Below, one piece after another: positions 52,963 through 64,000 of a DNA stretch of 64,000 bases (positions are counted from its first letter, which is position 1; each line of letters opens with the position of its first letter). Position numbers and translations under genes: made by a program. The notes under the pieces are model-generated. The model was not told the origin of the DNA, did not search any database, and worked only from the letters and a program-made list of their open reading frames with translations. Source of the DNA: Kryptolebias marmoratus (Eukaryota; Chordata; Actinopteri; Cyprinodontiformes; Rivulidae); NCBI RefSeq assembly GCF_001649575.2, contig NC_051443.1:13686231-13750230 (forward strand), written 5' to 3'.

Positions 52963-54145
52963 ATTATTTCCTGCTTTTCAGTGTTGGGTGATAAATGAAA
53001 AAAAAAAAAAGCACATCACTTTGAAGGATCTGAAGTTCAAAAACAAAATCCATTAACCTATAAAATGTAGTTACAGGCCCAAGTGCTAAAACCTGAATCA
53101 AAGTTGAACTTAATTGACATTAGGTCATGGGTTAATTGGGGCAGTTTCCTCGCAGTTAAAATGCCTCCGCCCCCATTAGCGCTCCATTTTGTTCTGTGTT
53201 ACTTTCTACCCTTGACTACCCATATGAGGGGAAAAAAAACATAGTTCCTAGAAAAGTGTTGGTGCCACTGTTCAAACCGGTTTATTTTTACAATACCGGG
53301 AAGTATGCAGTCTGTTCCAGTCTGAGCAGGATTTCAAGTTAAGATTATGAGAGAAGTCTGGATGATTTTTGATATCTGCATCTCTTCCAGGAAAACTGCA
53401 GGCACACACGCTTAATGGTCAAAACTCCTAAACTGTTCTGTTCTGAAAAATTTGCTTCTGAACAGACGTCGCTGAGCAGGTTAGAAACGGTTGCAGCAAC
53501 GAATCACTTTTCCGACGCACCAGACCTGCCGATCCACATGGCTGCCGCTCGGCCTGGGTATAAATACCTGAGTTCTCAAGGACAACGAAACGGGCTGTTG
53601 ACGATCTTTAAAGAACCTGAGAACATAAACGATCTCATTAGCGTTGTTTTATTTGCACTAAACTTAAGTTAATATAAAACTGGAACGAATAAATGTGACG
53701 TAAATCATTGGGTTTATATTGTGCACTTCTGAGCTTGTTCTCTGTAAGCGTCTGGAAAAGAGAAACAGGTTCTTAGAAAAAGAACATTTAAAAAAAAAGT
53801 GCTGCTGTAACTCAGCTGTGTCGGTCAGCCCTCCTGAGAATGCTTTGACTATGCATGAGAAAGCAACTTTACATACTGTGCTTGTTTAGAAAAAAAAGGT
53901 GGCCTGTTTAGACGTGCGATTCATGCCAGATGATGCCTATCTGCTCACGTTTGCCCAGAAGATGTTATTTGACACATCCTCTTCTCACCTTGTGAATTTG
54001 AGAGGCCACAGAGGAACACAGAGCACAAATAAATGATTCATCAATTGTCTGAATTCAGTCTTAGCCTTTTCACACTTTTCACCTGACTTTTTTTCCTATT
54101 CATCCCATAACATCATCTGACTCATTTCATCTTTGTTGCCTGCCA

Positions 54146-54521
54146 CCAAACGTGGACGATTTTGTGTTTGCCCGTCTACGCGTATGTCTGTCTGTTAGCA
54201 AAATATCTCATAAACCACCTGGGCAGATTTTAGTGAAACCTTCAGGAAGTAATCTTTGGATGTACATCTACAACTGATTAACTTTTGGACTCAGCTTGAT
54301 TTAAGATGGCTACCACAACCAACTGGCCTTATAGAACACAAACATGGTTAGGACTCAGTCGGTTTTACGGATATTGAACTAAAGTTCGATGGGGTAGTAG
54401 CTGAGAGTCATTCACAACTCAAACTCTGAGCGTCAACTCTGTCAATTCTCAACATAAGATGATCTTAGTCTAAAACGCTGGCTTGAAAGGAGATGGGTGA
54501 TATGCACTCCTTCGGGGTCAC
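54146..54521 (+). repeat. Dispersed repeat family, copy H
   Basis: One of the most complete copies. Forward: tttgcccgtctacgcgtatg, agcaaaatatctcataaacc, catctacaactgattaact, aagatggctaccacaacca, gtagtagctgagagtcatt, ending gggtgatatgcactccttcg. Confidence 0.85.
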
Positions 54522-55589
54522 TGACACTGAGACCTAATCTTTTAAGATTTGCAACATTTTACTTAACATTTAGCTCTTGTTTTAACTTTAACCCAATGAT
54601 TTTCTTCATGTTATGTGTGCACCAGCATGTCGCATTAAGCACAAATGGCTCAGGTGGTGTGTACATGCGGTTGCTTAGATATCCTTTCTCTCGTGTGTAT
54701 GCTTGTTGTCACGGTGGTGGGATGGATGGCACACATGAGGACCCAAATGAAGTCTGACAGGCGGGACTGCAGGTGAGGATCAAATAAACTTCATTCATTA
54801 GGGTAAAACTAAGGGCGCCGCAAATGACGAGAACACAGAAACTAATGGCGACGGGATTTGACGAAGAACAAAGGGACCGAAGATACTAGAGAGAGAATCA
54901 CGAACAACAGGTTTGGTAACTAGCAACAAGGAGCAGGTGTGCCAGGAGAATAGAAAGCAAAAGACAACTCGAGCAGCAGTGTATTGAAGAAACACAGAAT
55001 CACAAAGGACTTTCAAAGTTTTCACTCATTTTCTGTCTGGTCTGTGTACTTTAATGCAACAAAATGGACATAAACATAACAGAAAATTGGCAAGGGCTAA
55101 AAAAACAATACACTGCTAATGACAAGTAGTCAGAAAGTCAGAAAATCATAATTTAAAATAGAACAAATCCATCAAAATACTGATACAGGACCTGAGATAT
55201 GTATCATTGGTTGTTGATCATCTTCTGCTGAGATTCTTTAAAGTTTTCAACTTTCAACCCACAAAATAAAAGTCACAGAGACTTATGACTAGTGATGGTT
55301 AAAATATACAAACATTGCTAAATAAACTGTTTAATAAAGTCGCTCATCAATCCTTATAATATTTTGCATCAATTTATGACCACTTATTTTATCTCTGTAA
55401 CAGTTATGTCTAAACATGCTTTGGGCAATTGTTTTTTAAGAAAACAAAGACATTTCTGTAGATCTTTCCAAAAACCCCTTACTTGGTGTTTCATGACCCA
55501 CAGTGGGGTCCTGACCCCCTTGATCTACGGTATTTCGAGTTTTCAGCTAATAACCCTTTGGAAATCACCTTGATGGTCACAAATGGTCT

Positions 55590-55770
55590 TAAGGTACAAT
55601 TTAAAATGGGTTCTCTGCTAAGTTGTCTGTCATGAGTTGCCACAAAACTGGTTCATCTTGTAAGTTCAGGAACCGTTTTCTGTCTGAATGATTTATAGGT
55701 CAGAGTTAAGTGGGTTCAGCAAACAAAATGGATAGAGCTGAAAATGACTGAAATAAAATTCAGGGGGGAA
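55590..55770 (+). repeat. Relic related to the 33.5-kb Tc1-type element
   Basis: Contains gatttataggtcagagtta then agtgggttcagcaaacaaaa, like the copy at 25640-25830 and the interior of 33474-34360. Lies just outside the left end of the next transposon. Confidence 0.45.
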
Positions 55771-55824
55771 AAAAGCAGCTGAAGTAAAACAAACAAAAAA
55801 ATGTGTCTATAGAAAGATCAAGAC

Positions 55825-56772
55825 CAATAATATGGTATAAACCTAGCACAAAGAGTTAGGAAACTTATGCTTGGTTAATTATTTCTTTGTTGTAACCTTG
55901 CTTCTTGGCAATAAATCTTGTGTTGTTAGAAAGCCCATTTATTTCTCCTTAAATGATGTCACATTTGTAAAGAAAATACATTTGTGGGTTGAGCAGCAGA
56001 GTTGAATATTTACATTGCGCCAATGAAAGACTTTTTTTGGTGGTTTTTATTGGCTCAGATGATTGAAGCCTTAAAAAAACAAGACATATTTGGCAATTTA
56101 CAGTTTATTGATTTAATATACAGGGACCTCAGAAGCATGTGGAAGAACCATACACAGCCACAACAGCCTGGCACCTCCTCCTTATGCCGCCTGGTCACAC
56201 ACTGCTGTGAGATGGCATCCCATTCTTCAACCAGCATTTGTTGAAGACAGCCAGTGTGGTTGTGTTGGAATGAACAGCACACCCAAGCTGATCCCACAGG
56301 TGATCAGTGGGGTTGAGGTCAGGACTGCAGGCAGGCCTTTCCATCCTCTCCACTCCCAAATTCTGAAGCTAGTCTCTGATAAACCCCGTTCTGTGGGGGC
56401 GAGGGTTGTCATCTTGGAAGGTAGAGTTCGGTACCAGACTGTGGAAATATGGGATTGCCCCTGGTTGCTCACAGGTGCTGTCAATCAGACACCTGGGGTA
56501 CCTGGAGCTCAAAACAACAGCCAGAAGTAGAATAAGCTGTTTGCCATTGGTAGAGGAGATTTGACATTTTTTTCATGGGCGTAACGTACATACTCAACTC
56601 TGCTGCTCAACCCACAAACGCATTTTACGAACAAAAGGGGAACCATTTAAGGGCATAAAGCCAACTTTCCAATAATTTAAGATTTTAATACCAAGAATTA
56701 TGTTACAACAAAGAAATAATCAACCAAGCACACATTTTTGTACTTTTTGTGCCATGTTTATATAGTCCATTA
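55825..56772 (-). mobile_element. Tc1-like DNA transposon remnant with long inverted repeats
   Basis: Inverted repeats of roughly 180-200 bp at both ends share blocks such as tttgtgggttgagcagcaga with its complement near 56600, and tgcttggttaattatttctt with aagaaataatcaaccaagca. On the minus strand the interior carries pieces of a Tc1-type transposase in shifting frames with stops. These are a QDDN-like core (revcomp near 56415-56430), then PACSPDLNPTDHLWDQLG near 56285-56340 and EEWDAI near 56215-56230. The enzyme is broken and its first half largely missing, so the copy is non-autonomous. Confidence 0.78.
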
Positions 56773-57435
56773 TGAATGAAGAGCCTCACTGTTATCATCA
56801 GCACTTCTCCCCTAGCAGCTTATACAGTTACGACTACTGGTTACATAAGAGGACTATATGTAGCAAGAGGCTAATCTAGTTCCTTGATCTTAATGCCAAT
56901 TATCAGATCATGATGACGTTGGCTGAATTTAAGGCCCCGTAAACACAGGCTGGCTAAAGTGACTGGCAAAAAGTTGTGAAGGTGTGATAGAAGAAAAGCA
57001 GAAACGGAGGAGTTGCATTATCTTTTTGACAACTCCACGGCTGTTACACAATTCTGACTGAAGTTAGCATGCAAACCTGATGTGACAACACATGCCCGGG
57101 CAGCCACACCCCTGACCGGCACTGCAGCACATTATTACCGTAGAACTAAGTCACCTGGAGGTACATGCAAGGGTTGTGAAATGCAGTCAGTGAAATACTT
57201 GGCATTATTTCAGATCAACTACAGTGAGTCTTAGCATGTTGGAAACTGTCCTTTGTTGAGTTTACTTCACAACACATCTTGTGTTTAGATACCAGGGGTG
57301 CAAGACGTGTTATGGTCTTTTATTACCACATTGTAAAAGCCCTCTTTTAGCGTGGAATAGGTTTTCTAGGAAATTGTTACTCTGGGAAAAGTCTGTGTAA
57401 ACTACAGAGAGGTAGGTGATAAGGAGCTTCAAATG

Positions 57436-57797
57436 CCTGTGTGTGTGCATAGGTTTCTCTATTATCTAAATATGTCATGAATCAGTGGACGAATTTTAAT
57501 GAAACCTTCAGGAAATAATCACTGGATCTACAACTAATTAACTTTTGGAGTCAACCCAATTCAAGACGGCTGCTACAGCCAACTTGCCCTGTGAAACACA
57601 AAGATGGCTATAATTCAGTCAATTTTACACATATTGAGCTAAAACTGGATGTGGTAGTAGCTGAGAGTTATTCACATCACACACTCTGAATGTGAGTTTT
57701 TGAAATATTGCATGACACTGTGCATCATGTTGTTTTCCAGGTTTGACTAAAACGACTCTGTCCTTTCTCCACATTAGATTATCATCGTCTAAATTCT
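57436..57797 (+). repeat. Dispersed repeat family, copy I
   Basis: Forward: gacgaattttaatgaaacct, caagacggctgctacagcca, ggtagtagctgagagttatt; distal part ccacattagattatcatcgt. Confidence 0.8.
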
Positions 57798-59162
57798 TTC
57801 AACTTTCTCACTTTCAAAATCACTTGGAAAAAATAAATCACAGATACTCCTATTTTTAAATGTTGTGCCTTCATGATATTCTGTCAGCCACTATTATTAC
57901 TTCAGAAGGCACAGGCAGGAAGTGTTTGATCCATGTTATGGTTGAACGCTGGCTGAACATTATAGGAACAAGCATTACGTGCAGAGTGGAAAAGGTCCAA
58001 GCCAAAAATAACAATGACTCACAGTAAAATTAAAGAATTTCCTAGTGAAGTCTTGTGTTTTTTTTTAAACAGACATTACCCTTCTTTTTCTCTCACTTCA
58101 AAAGTAATCAAAGATTCTCTGAAAATTGTATCTTAAAAGCCACACTTTATAGTGTTGTTTCTTATTTGTTCTGTTTTGTTTTTTGTTTTGTTTTTTGTTA
58201 CATGCGCACAGGATAATCATTTTAATTCCCATTTTGTTTCCTTTTCATGCACTCAAGGTGTAGAAAATGATCACCTGCATATAATATTTGTTTAAACTAG
58301 ATTGTATTTCATTCAGGAGCATCCTGGAATGAATTCTGACCCTGTTCACACCTGAACTTTACCTTTGTGGGGTGTTGAACAGACAGAAAGTCATTTAGTA
58401 ATATGAACTTGAGGTGTTTTATCATAATTTGTTTAACCACCACATATTTTGCTATTTATTGTGTGGAAATCAATCCTGTTTATAGTTTCTTTTCACATTT
58501 TTTGCAAACAAACTACTTCTGCATACTTTGTGCTATTTTAACCGTTCATGTATCAAACCATTCAGCTCACTTCTGTAAACTTTTGGAATTATTCAACATT
58601 TTCCAAGAAATACATTTAGTTCCTTTAAAAACATTGTTCTCTAAATCCACTTCAGCATACCTGCTTTGCTAATTTTAGCTTTCAGCTAGTGCTGTGCTAA
58701 TTGAAGCTTTTAGCAACAGTTTTGATAATTTCACTTCTGTTATGCCTGTTTAAATTATAACAACTCAGTTCCAGTCTCTCTAACATATTTCAAAGATTGA
58801 ATTGCAAAGTTCTTCAGCTGTCACTGCATTTATTACAAAAAAAAAAGCTAAATGTTTTCAAGTTTTACCAGAGTCATCTGGCTTGGTAAATGCAGGTTTC
58901 TAAGCCATGAGGAGGGAAGTCTAGACGGTTGTAAGCAACACAAACCAGCCTCCCGCTGTGTGCGTCTCTGTCATAAAGCTCTGACTCAGGTTATGCAATC
59001 AGTTACACTACATGTACCAGCTGGTTGAGGTGGTCAGAAATGGAGAGGATGTTTTTTTTTTTTAATCCGCACTGAAGCAGCGAGGCACAGAGGACCTTTT
59101 TACTCTCGTTTGATCTTGTTTACTTAATTCAGACTTTTTGCTTCACTCGTTGCACATTTTTG

Positions 59163-59482
59163 CCTGTGTCTGTGCACGTGCTTTTGTGTTCTTTTGTGTG
59201 TCGTGACGGCAAAATATCCAGTGAACCACCGGATGGGTTTTAATGAAACTCTCTGAAAGTAATCAGTGGATGTGCATCTACAACTGATTAACTTTGGGAG
59301 TCAGCCTAGTTCAAAGTGTAATATAACTCAAATTTACAGATATTGGGCTAAAATCTGGTGTGGTAGTAACTGAGAGTCATCCTCATCACATACTCTGGGC
59401 ACAGTATCATATCAATCCATTCCTTCTCATCATAAGATGATTTTAGTTTAATACTCTGGCATAAAAGCCAGTGGATAAGTCT
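59163..59482 (+). repeat. Dispersed repeat family, copy J
   Basis: Forward: tgaaccaccggatgggtttt, catctacaactgattaact, ggtagtaactgagagtcatc, catcataagatgattttagt. The aagatggc block is deleted. It ends about 280 bases upstream of the signal-peptide exon. Confidence 0.8.
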
Positions 59483-59784
59483 TTTTAACTTCACAGATAT
59501 TTCCTTTTTTTTACCTCTCTTCCTAAGATATCCAGTACTTGATGTTTTGTTCTTCCTTGTTCATTGCTGTTCACCTGGGTATAATATGTTCTGCCCTATT
59601 TATATCTTCAGCAGCTTTTCGCAGCGTGCACACAGGGTTTCACTCAGCGCACTTTCTCTTTGTCATCAAATATTACAGGTCAAGCGATTTGTCGAGCACA
59701 CGGGTCAGTTGTTTCTTCCATATCCTCACCTGTGTCTTGTTTGTGTTCTGCTCCGTCCCACAGCCGAGGCTTTGTGGTGCCACC

Positions 59785-59854
59785 ATGAAGAAAGCCGAGG
59801 GAGTCATCATTCTCTGGTGGCTGCTATTCTTTACGCTGCACGCAGAGGGAACAA
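59785..59854 (+). CDS. Signal-peptide exon of an unidentified secreted or membrane protein (5' end only)
   Basis: A splice acceptor (cag at 59761-59763 after a long pyrimidine tract) opens an exon that carries 21 untranslated bases and an ATG in an excellent Kozak context (gccaccATGA). It encodes MKKAEGVIILWWLLFFTLHA then EGT, followed by a consensus donor a-gtgagtg at 59855 in phase 1. Lys-Lys followed by a 15-residue hydrophobic core and a small-residue end is a classic signal peptide. Phase 1 splicing directly after it is typical of genes whose next exons encode extracellular modules such as Ig or EGF domains. No downstream exon was found before the window ends, so the family is unknown. 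Confidence 0.65.
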
Positions 59855-60514
59855 GTGAGTGTTTGTCTTTGTTTCCACGCACGCTCTCAGCTTCTGTTGA
59901 ACCCGGGCATTCGAGTTGGTTGCACTAATTAATTTATTACTGAATTTTTTTAAAGACTTTAGACTCATTATCTAAATGTGAGAAAGTTAACCATGCACAG
60001 AGTATTATTTGTAAGAGCACAAGTTAATAAAAACTGTCAAAGTTGGTCATGTTTTTGGAAACTACAATTGAGGAGATTTTACAATGAGCTGATTTATTCA
60101 TTTTTCCCTCAAAACTATCTCAAAAAGCACCTTTCTGCTTGTTGTGATTTAGTTTCATCCCTCTGTATCCAGGTTGTACAACAATACTGTACGTTAGAGA
60201 AAGTAATGACATTTGTGGACAAGCTTCTTACTTAAATTACGACACTAAAACAGAAGATAAAGAGGATTTTTACGTCCTTACTTAGTCATAATAAGGACTG
60301 ATTAAAATAAATTACATTTGATTATAACTAAATTAAAAGTCAAACTAAAAGTACAACAAGACTAAGCTTAGCTAAAATGTGTGAATTAATAAATTAGGCA
60401 AAAGCCAGACTGAACAGGTGACATCATTTAAAACCATCAACCCTCTCAGGTCCCCAGAAAGGCTGTTCCACCAGTGAGACGCCTTACCGTGGGTTTTAGT
60501 TTTAACTTTAGGTA

Positions 60515-63205
60515 ATAATAATAATAATAATAAATTTTATTTGTAACGCACCTTATATTTCAAAGAAATCTCAAAGTGCTACAGAGATTAAAAGAAAAAT
60601 TAAAAAAAAAAAAAAATAAATAAATAAATAAAAATAATAATAATAGTAATAATAAAAATACAGAATAAATTGTAGGGCTTACAGTAGTACATCTTGCACC
60701 AAGTGATACCAAAACTAACAATTGAAACTAACAATTAAAACTAACAATTTAAAACAAAACTTACAGTTCTAAAAGGCCTGTTTAAAAAGGTGAGTCTTAA
60801 GACCTTTTTTAAAGGCCTCCACACCTTGTGGGGCTCTCAGGGACTCTGGAAGGGCATTCCAGAGTCGTGGAGCTACTGCCTGAAAAGCCCTATCCCCCAT
60901 AGTGGCAAGTTTGGTCTTAGGTTGATGCAGGCAGTAAAAGGAGGTGGAGGAACGAAGCCTTCGAGAAGTAGCGTGCAATGAGAGGAGTTCACTAAGATAG
61001 GCAGGAGCAGCTCCATGGATGCATTGATAGGTGAGCAGACAGAGTTTGTAATGTATTCTATGTTTGATCGGTAGCCAATGAAGTGAATTAAGAACAGAAG
61101 TGATATGGTCGTATTTGCGCCTCCTCATCAGGACCCGGGCAGCACAGTTCTGAATGTGCTGGAGCTTTTGCAGGTTTTTACCAGAGGTCCCAAAGAGGAG
61201 GGCATTACAGTAGTCCAACCTTGATGAGATAAAGGCATGGATCAACCTCTCAGCATCCGGTTGGGAAAGGGAGGGGCGGAGTCTGGCGATGTTTTTAAGA
61301 TGGAGGAAGGAGACTTTAGAAAGATGACGGATGTGGGAGTTGAAAGTGAGGTTAGAGTCAATCCTAACTCCAAGGTTTGTGACGGTGGTAGAAAAGGGAA
61401 TATTAAGACCAAATATTGAGATACTACTGAGATTAGAGGACTGAGTTTGATGAGGGGTGCCAAGAAGGATGACATCCGTTTTATTACTGTTAAGTTGAAG
61501 AGAGTTGGCAGTCATCCATGCCTTTATCTCCTCTAAGCAAAGCTGAAGTGAAGACGGAAGAACTGTAGGAGAAGTGGAGTCCATTTTCATATACAGTTGT
61601 GTATCATCAGCATAGCAGTGAAAGGAGACCTTGTGTTTATTGATTATGTGACCTAGGGGGAGCATATAGATGGTGAAAAGGGTTGGCCCAAGGACTGACC
61701 CCTGTGGAACTCCACAAGTCACAGTATGAGTTGAAGATTTAGACTGACCCAAGGAAACATATTCAGTTCTATTGGTGAGATATGAATGAAACCATTTAAG
61801 TGCTGTACCCGAAAGTCCAATTTCTGACTGTAGCCTGTTGAGAAGGATGGTGTGATTCACTGTGTCGAAAGCAGCCGACAGGTCAAGGAGGAGGAGAAGA
61901 GATGGTGAGCCCTGGTCCGCAGTCATGAGAAGGTCGTTCATTACGCGAACCAGAGCTGTCTCTGTACTGTGAGCGGAACGGAAGCCAGACTGAAACTTTT
62001 CGTAGAAGTTATGGATGTGAAGATGTTGATGAAGTTGGGCTGCCACAACTTTTTCCAGAACTTTGGATATAAACGGTAAATTTGAAACAGGTCTGTAATG
62101 GGCAAGAATATTGGGGTCAAGTGAGGGTTTTTTCAGATAAGGGTGGATGACTGCAGTTTTAAGAGATGGGGGAACCTGACTGGCCCGCAAAGACTGATTA
62201 ATAATGGTTGTGATTAATGGGCAAATGGCTGTAATATTAGACTTAAGTAATGCTGTGGGGAGAGGGTCTAGCACGCAGGTGGAAGTTTTCATGCTTTTTA
62301 CGATCTTCTCCACGTCTGACTGGGTGACAACGGAGAAAGCTGAAAATGTGTTACTTTGCATGAGGAGAGTTATATCAACTTGAGATTCAGCTATTACAGG
62401 GAGAGCAGACTGGATTGATGCCACCTTATTAATGAAAAAGTCCATAAATCTATTGCAATGATCTATACTGGTATCAGCATGCGTGTATGTGGAAGGTTTG
62501 ACCAGAGAGTTTATGTCAGAGAATAACTGTTTGGAATTCCCACGGCTATTCGAGATTTTTAGGGAAAAGTAATGGGATCTTGCTGCAGTGAGTGCTTTGG
62601 AATATGTCTTTTGGTGTTTGCGATAGGCTTGTTTGTGGACCAATAAGCCACTGGAGATAAACTGCCGCTCCAGGGCACGACCTGCAGTTTTCATTGTACG
62701 GAGTTCAGATGTAAACCATGGGGCTGATCTGGAGAAGGTAACTGTCCGAGTTTTAACCGGTGCATGAGTATCAAGAATACTGCGAAGACTGGAATTATAG
62801 TGGTTGACATAATCATTGACAGAGGTGAATTTTGTAGTTAGTGAGATATCCTGAATATCCTGGTTGAAAAGGGTCAGATCTATTGTCTTTAAACTTCTGA
62901 ATTGAATTTGACGTTTTGTTTGCATATATGTCTTTGTTAATGGCAAAGTCATGGAAATTAATTTATGATCAGACACCCCCAAGTCTTCAACTTGCAGATT
63001 GGAAATGGGGGCGTTGTCCGTGATTACCAAATCCAAAGTGTGACCTCTTGTGTGTGTAGGTAATGAAACGTGTTGTGTGAGATGTAGACAGTCCAAGAGT
63101 TCAAGAAATTCTGCAGCAGGGCGGTTATTAGACGAGTGAACATGAAGGTAAAACCAGAAGACCTCTTCCAGAGGACCTGAGGGATTTGGAGAACTCATAA
63201 AAGCA
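60515..63205 (-). mobile_element. L2-clade non-LTR retrotransposon (LINE), 5'-truncated
   Basis: The 3' end carries an (ATT)n tail (60515-60535 on the plus strand) and a 3' UTR ending acaaataaaatttatt in the element sense. The body is one uninterrupted frame. The 5' end lies inside the endonuclease domain, so the insertion is truncated. It lies antisense to the signal-peptide gene. A target-site duplication was not found by eye. Confidence 0.9.
60769..63198 (-). CDS. L2 LINE endonuclease (partial) plus reverse transcriptase
   Basis: 809 residues with no stop or frameshift. Residues 27-90 are the C-terminal part of an AP-like endonuclease, with LDLVIT (55-60) and the SDH triad (76-78). The reverse transcriptase occupies about 340-600: SGFRSAHSTETALV (404-417), LDLSAAFDTV (438-447, with the catalytic Asp), GVPQGSVLGP (496-505) and YADD (529-532). 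The C-terminal part includes LHWLPIKHRIHYKLCLLTYQ and closes FKKGLKTHLFKQAF. The enzyme would copy its RNA at a nicked target, but the missing endonuclease half and 5' UTR make this copy unlikely to be autonomous. The apparent start codon is not the natural one. Confidence 0.9.
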   Translation of the reverse strand: MSSPNPSGPLEEVFWFYLHVHSSNNRPAAEFLELLDCLHLTQHVSLPTHTRGHTLDLVITDNAPISNLQVEDLGVSDHKLISMTLPLTKTYMQTKRQIQFRSLKTIDLTLFNQDIQDISLTTKFTSVNDYVNHYNSSLRSILDTHAPVKTRTVTFSRSAPWFTSELRTMKTAGRALERQFISSGLLVHKQAYRKHQKTYSKALTAARSHYFSLKISNSRGNSKQLFSDINSLVKPSTYTHADTSIDHCNRFMDFFINKVASIQSALPVIAESQVDITLLMQSNTFSAFSVVTQSDVEKIVKSMKTSTCVLDPLPTALLKSNITAICPLITTIINQSLRASQVPPSLKTAVIHPYLKKPSLDPNILAHYRPVSNLPFISKVLEKVVAAQLHQHLHIHNFYEKFQSGFRSAHSTETALVRVMNDLLMTADQGSPSLLLLLDLSAAFDTVNHTILLNRLQSEIGLSGTALKWFHSYLTNRTEYVSLGQSKSSTHTVTCGVPQGSVLGPTLFTIYMLPLGHIINKHKVSFHCYADDTQLYMKMDSTSPTVLPSSLQLCLEEIKAWMTANSLQLNSNKTDVILLGTPHQTQSSNLSSISIFGLNIPFSTTVTNLGVRIDSNLTFNSHIRHLSKVSFLHLKNIARLRPSLSQPDAERLIHAFISSRLDYCNALLFGTSGKNLQKLQHIQNCAARVLMRRRKYDHITSVLNSLHWLPIKHRIHYKLCLLTYQCIHGAAPAYLSELLSLHATSRRLRSSTSFYCLHQPKTKLATMGDRAFQAVAPRLWNALPESLRAPQGVEAFKKGLKTHLFKQAF

Positions 63206-63208
63206 TGT

Positions 63209-63335
63209 TTTATAAATAAGTAGGACTAAGACCATAAGCAGCATTAAAAACCAATAAAAGGACTTTAAAATGGATTCTAAAATGCACAGGTATCCAATGC
63301 AGAGACTTCAGAATGAAGTGATGTGAGCTCTCTTT
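63209..63335 (-). pseudogene. C-terminal reverse-transcriptase fragment of a second LINE
   Basis: Minus-strand codons give SLHWIPVHFRIHFKVLLLVF then NAAYGLSPTYL and a stop. This is the same conserved region as SLHWLPIKHRIHYK inside the adjacent L2, but clearly from a different, older element. It abuts the 5' end of the L2 in the same orientation. Confidence 0.7.
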
Positions 63336-64000
63336 CTGATATTTGTCAACATTTGTTGGTGTCTGTGCCTGGATACCATATTTTTTTTCCCCCCGCTGCT
63401 TGTTTTCAGCATGTAAATGTGTCACCTTCACATACCTTTGTTACAGTAGTAGGACAAACTTCAGTCAGGTTATTAATATATAAACTAAATAACCCAGTCC
63501 CCAAAGTGAAAAATTAACTAAAGTTCGCACAAACACATTGTTTTCTTTCTGTTTGTTTCTTTCTCATTTCCTTATTACCCTAGTTCTACTGATCTAAAAA
63601 CTGGTTGCATTTTTCCAAGCGTTTAGAAGTACTTAGGCCAGTTAACAATGTTCTAAATAAGAGGTAGGCTAAATAATAAATCCTTCGGTAATCCTTTTGC
63701 AAATCTGTTGCTGGTGAACAGACAGATATAGTTGTTTGTACTTTGGTCACCCTTTTAAAGATTAAAGCCAGAGGGACAGAAGTGGGCAGAGTGACAGATT
63801 AATTAGAGCCAGAGAAAGTCCGATTTTTCAGACATATTTTGTTCCCGAAAGAAAGCAGGTGTTTCTTTCTGAGGGGTTAAACATCTGAGAAATGCCTGGA
63901 AGTACTCTGGTTGTTGAAACAGGAAACAGAGAAACATAATTGACATGTAAAAAGTAACAACAAAGCTTTTCTGCTAATGTCTTTACCTCAGTGATTATTT

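Larger units (their letters stand above)
51217..59763. other. Presumed first intron of the divergent plus-strand gene
   Basis: Contains dispersed repeat copies G to J, a Tc1-like transposon (55825-56772) and a relic of the 33.5-kb element family (55590-55770). Short plus-strand frames (for example 53415-53672 and 51684-51950) resemble no family I know. Confidence 0.45.
59855..64000. other. Next intron of the plus-strand gene, to the window end
   Basis: Contains the antisense L2 retrotransposon and an adjacent older LINE fragment. From 63432 to 64000 no exon with matching phase-1 acceptor and recognisable domain was seen. Confidence 0.45.

Noticed and set aside
53415..53672. Plus-strand 85-codon frame in the presumed intron of the plus-strand gene
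   Set aside because: No recognisable domain, no splice context and no Kozak support; probably chance.

Overview
The window is nuclear DNA from a ray-finned (teleost) fish. The evidence is vertebrate-style split genes with GT-AG introns, an L2-clade LINE, hAT and Tc1/mariner MITEs of the kinds common in fish, many simple repeats and a 20-N assembly gap. The species cannot be named from the sequence alone.

One gene dominates. On the minus strand, between 44669 (start codon) and 5097 (stop codon), 30 coding exons splice in phase into a 988-residue protein. This is the HECT-type E3 ubiquitin ligase NEDD4L (NEDD4-2): a C2 domain, four WW domains and a C-terminal HECT domain. Every junction was checked for GT-AG and reading phase, and the exon lengths sum to 2967 nt (989 codons including the stop). 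The C-terminus and the serine motifs known as SGK1/14-3-3 sites fit NEDD4L better than NEDD4. A separate 368-codon first exon at 29064-30167 starts like the long NEDD4 isoform. It ends in phase 0, so it can splice straight into exon 6, skipping exons 1-5 and giving a 1258-residue form with a truncated C2 domain and its own PPxY motif.

Layout: 1-3250 is intergenic DNA downstream of nedd4l, with a 165-bp GATA-type microsatellite and a reverse-transcriptase relic. About 3250-5096 is the likely 3' UTR. 5097-44669 is the coding part of nedd4l with introns; the left part (HECT and WW exons) is dense, and the right part (C2 exons) has long introns holding transposon relics. 44670-45100 is the 5' UTR and promoter region, with three CCAAT boxes. 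45100-50900 is intergenic and rich in MITEs. A GC-rich region at about 50940-51216 ending in a good splice donor, followed by a signal-peptide exon at 59764-59854 on the plus strand, looks like the start of a divergently transcribed gene for a secreted or membrane protein whose body lies beyond the window. An antisense, 5'-truncated L2 retrotransposon with an uninterrupted 809-residue reading frame sits at about 60515-63205 in the next intron.

The right half (36.7-59.5 kb) also carries ten copies, in both orientations, of one dispersed repeat of about 250-380 bp that I cannot assign to a known family by eye. I see no prokaryote-like operon, CRISPR array, tRNA or rRNA. The points most worth following up are the alternative first exon, a Tyr/Phe-to-Cys change in WW4, a (GT)n tract next to the exon 6 donor, and the dispersed repeat family.
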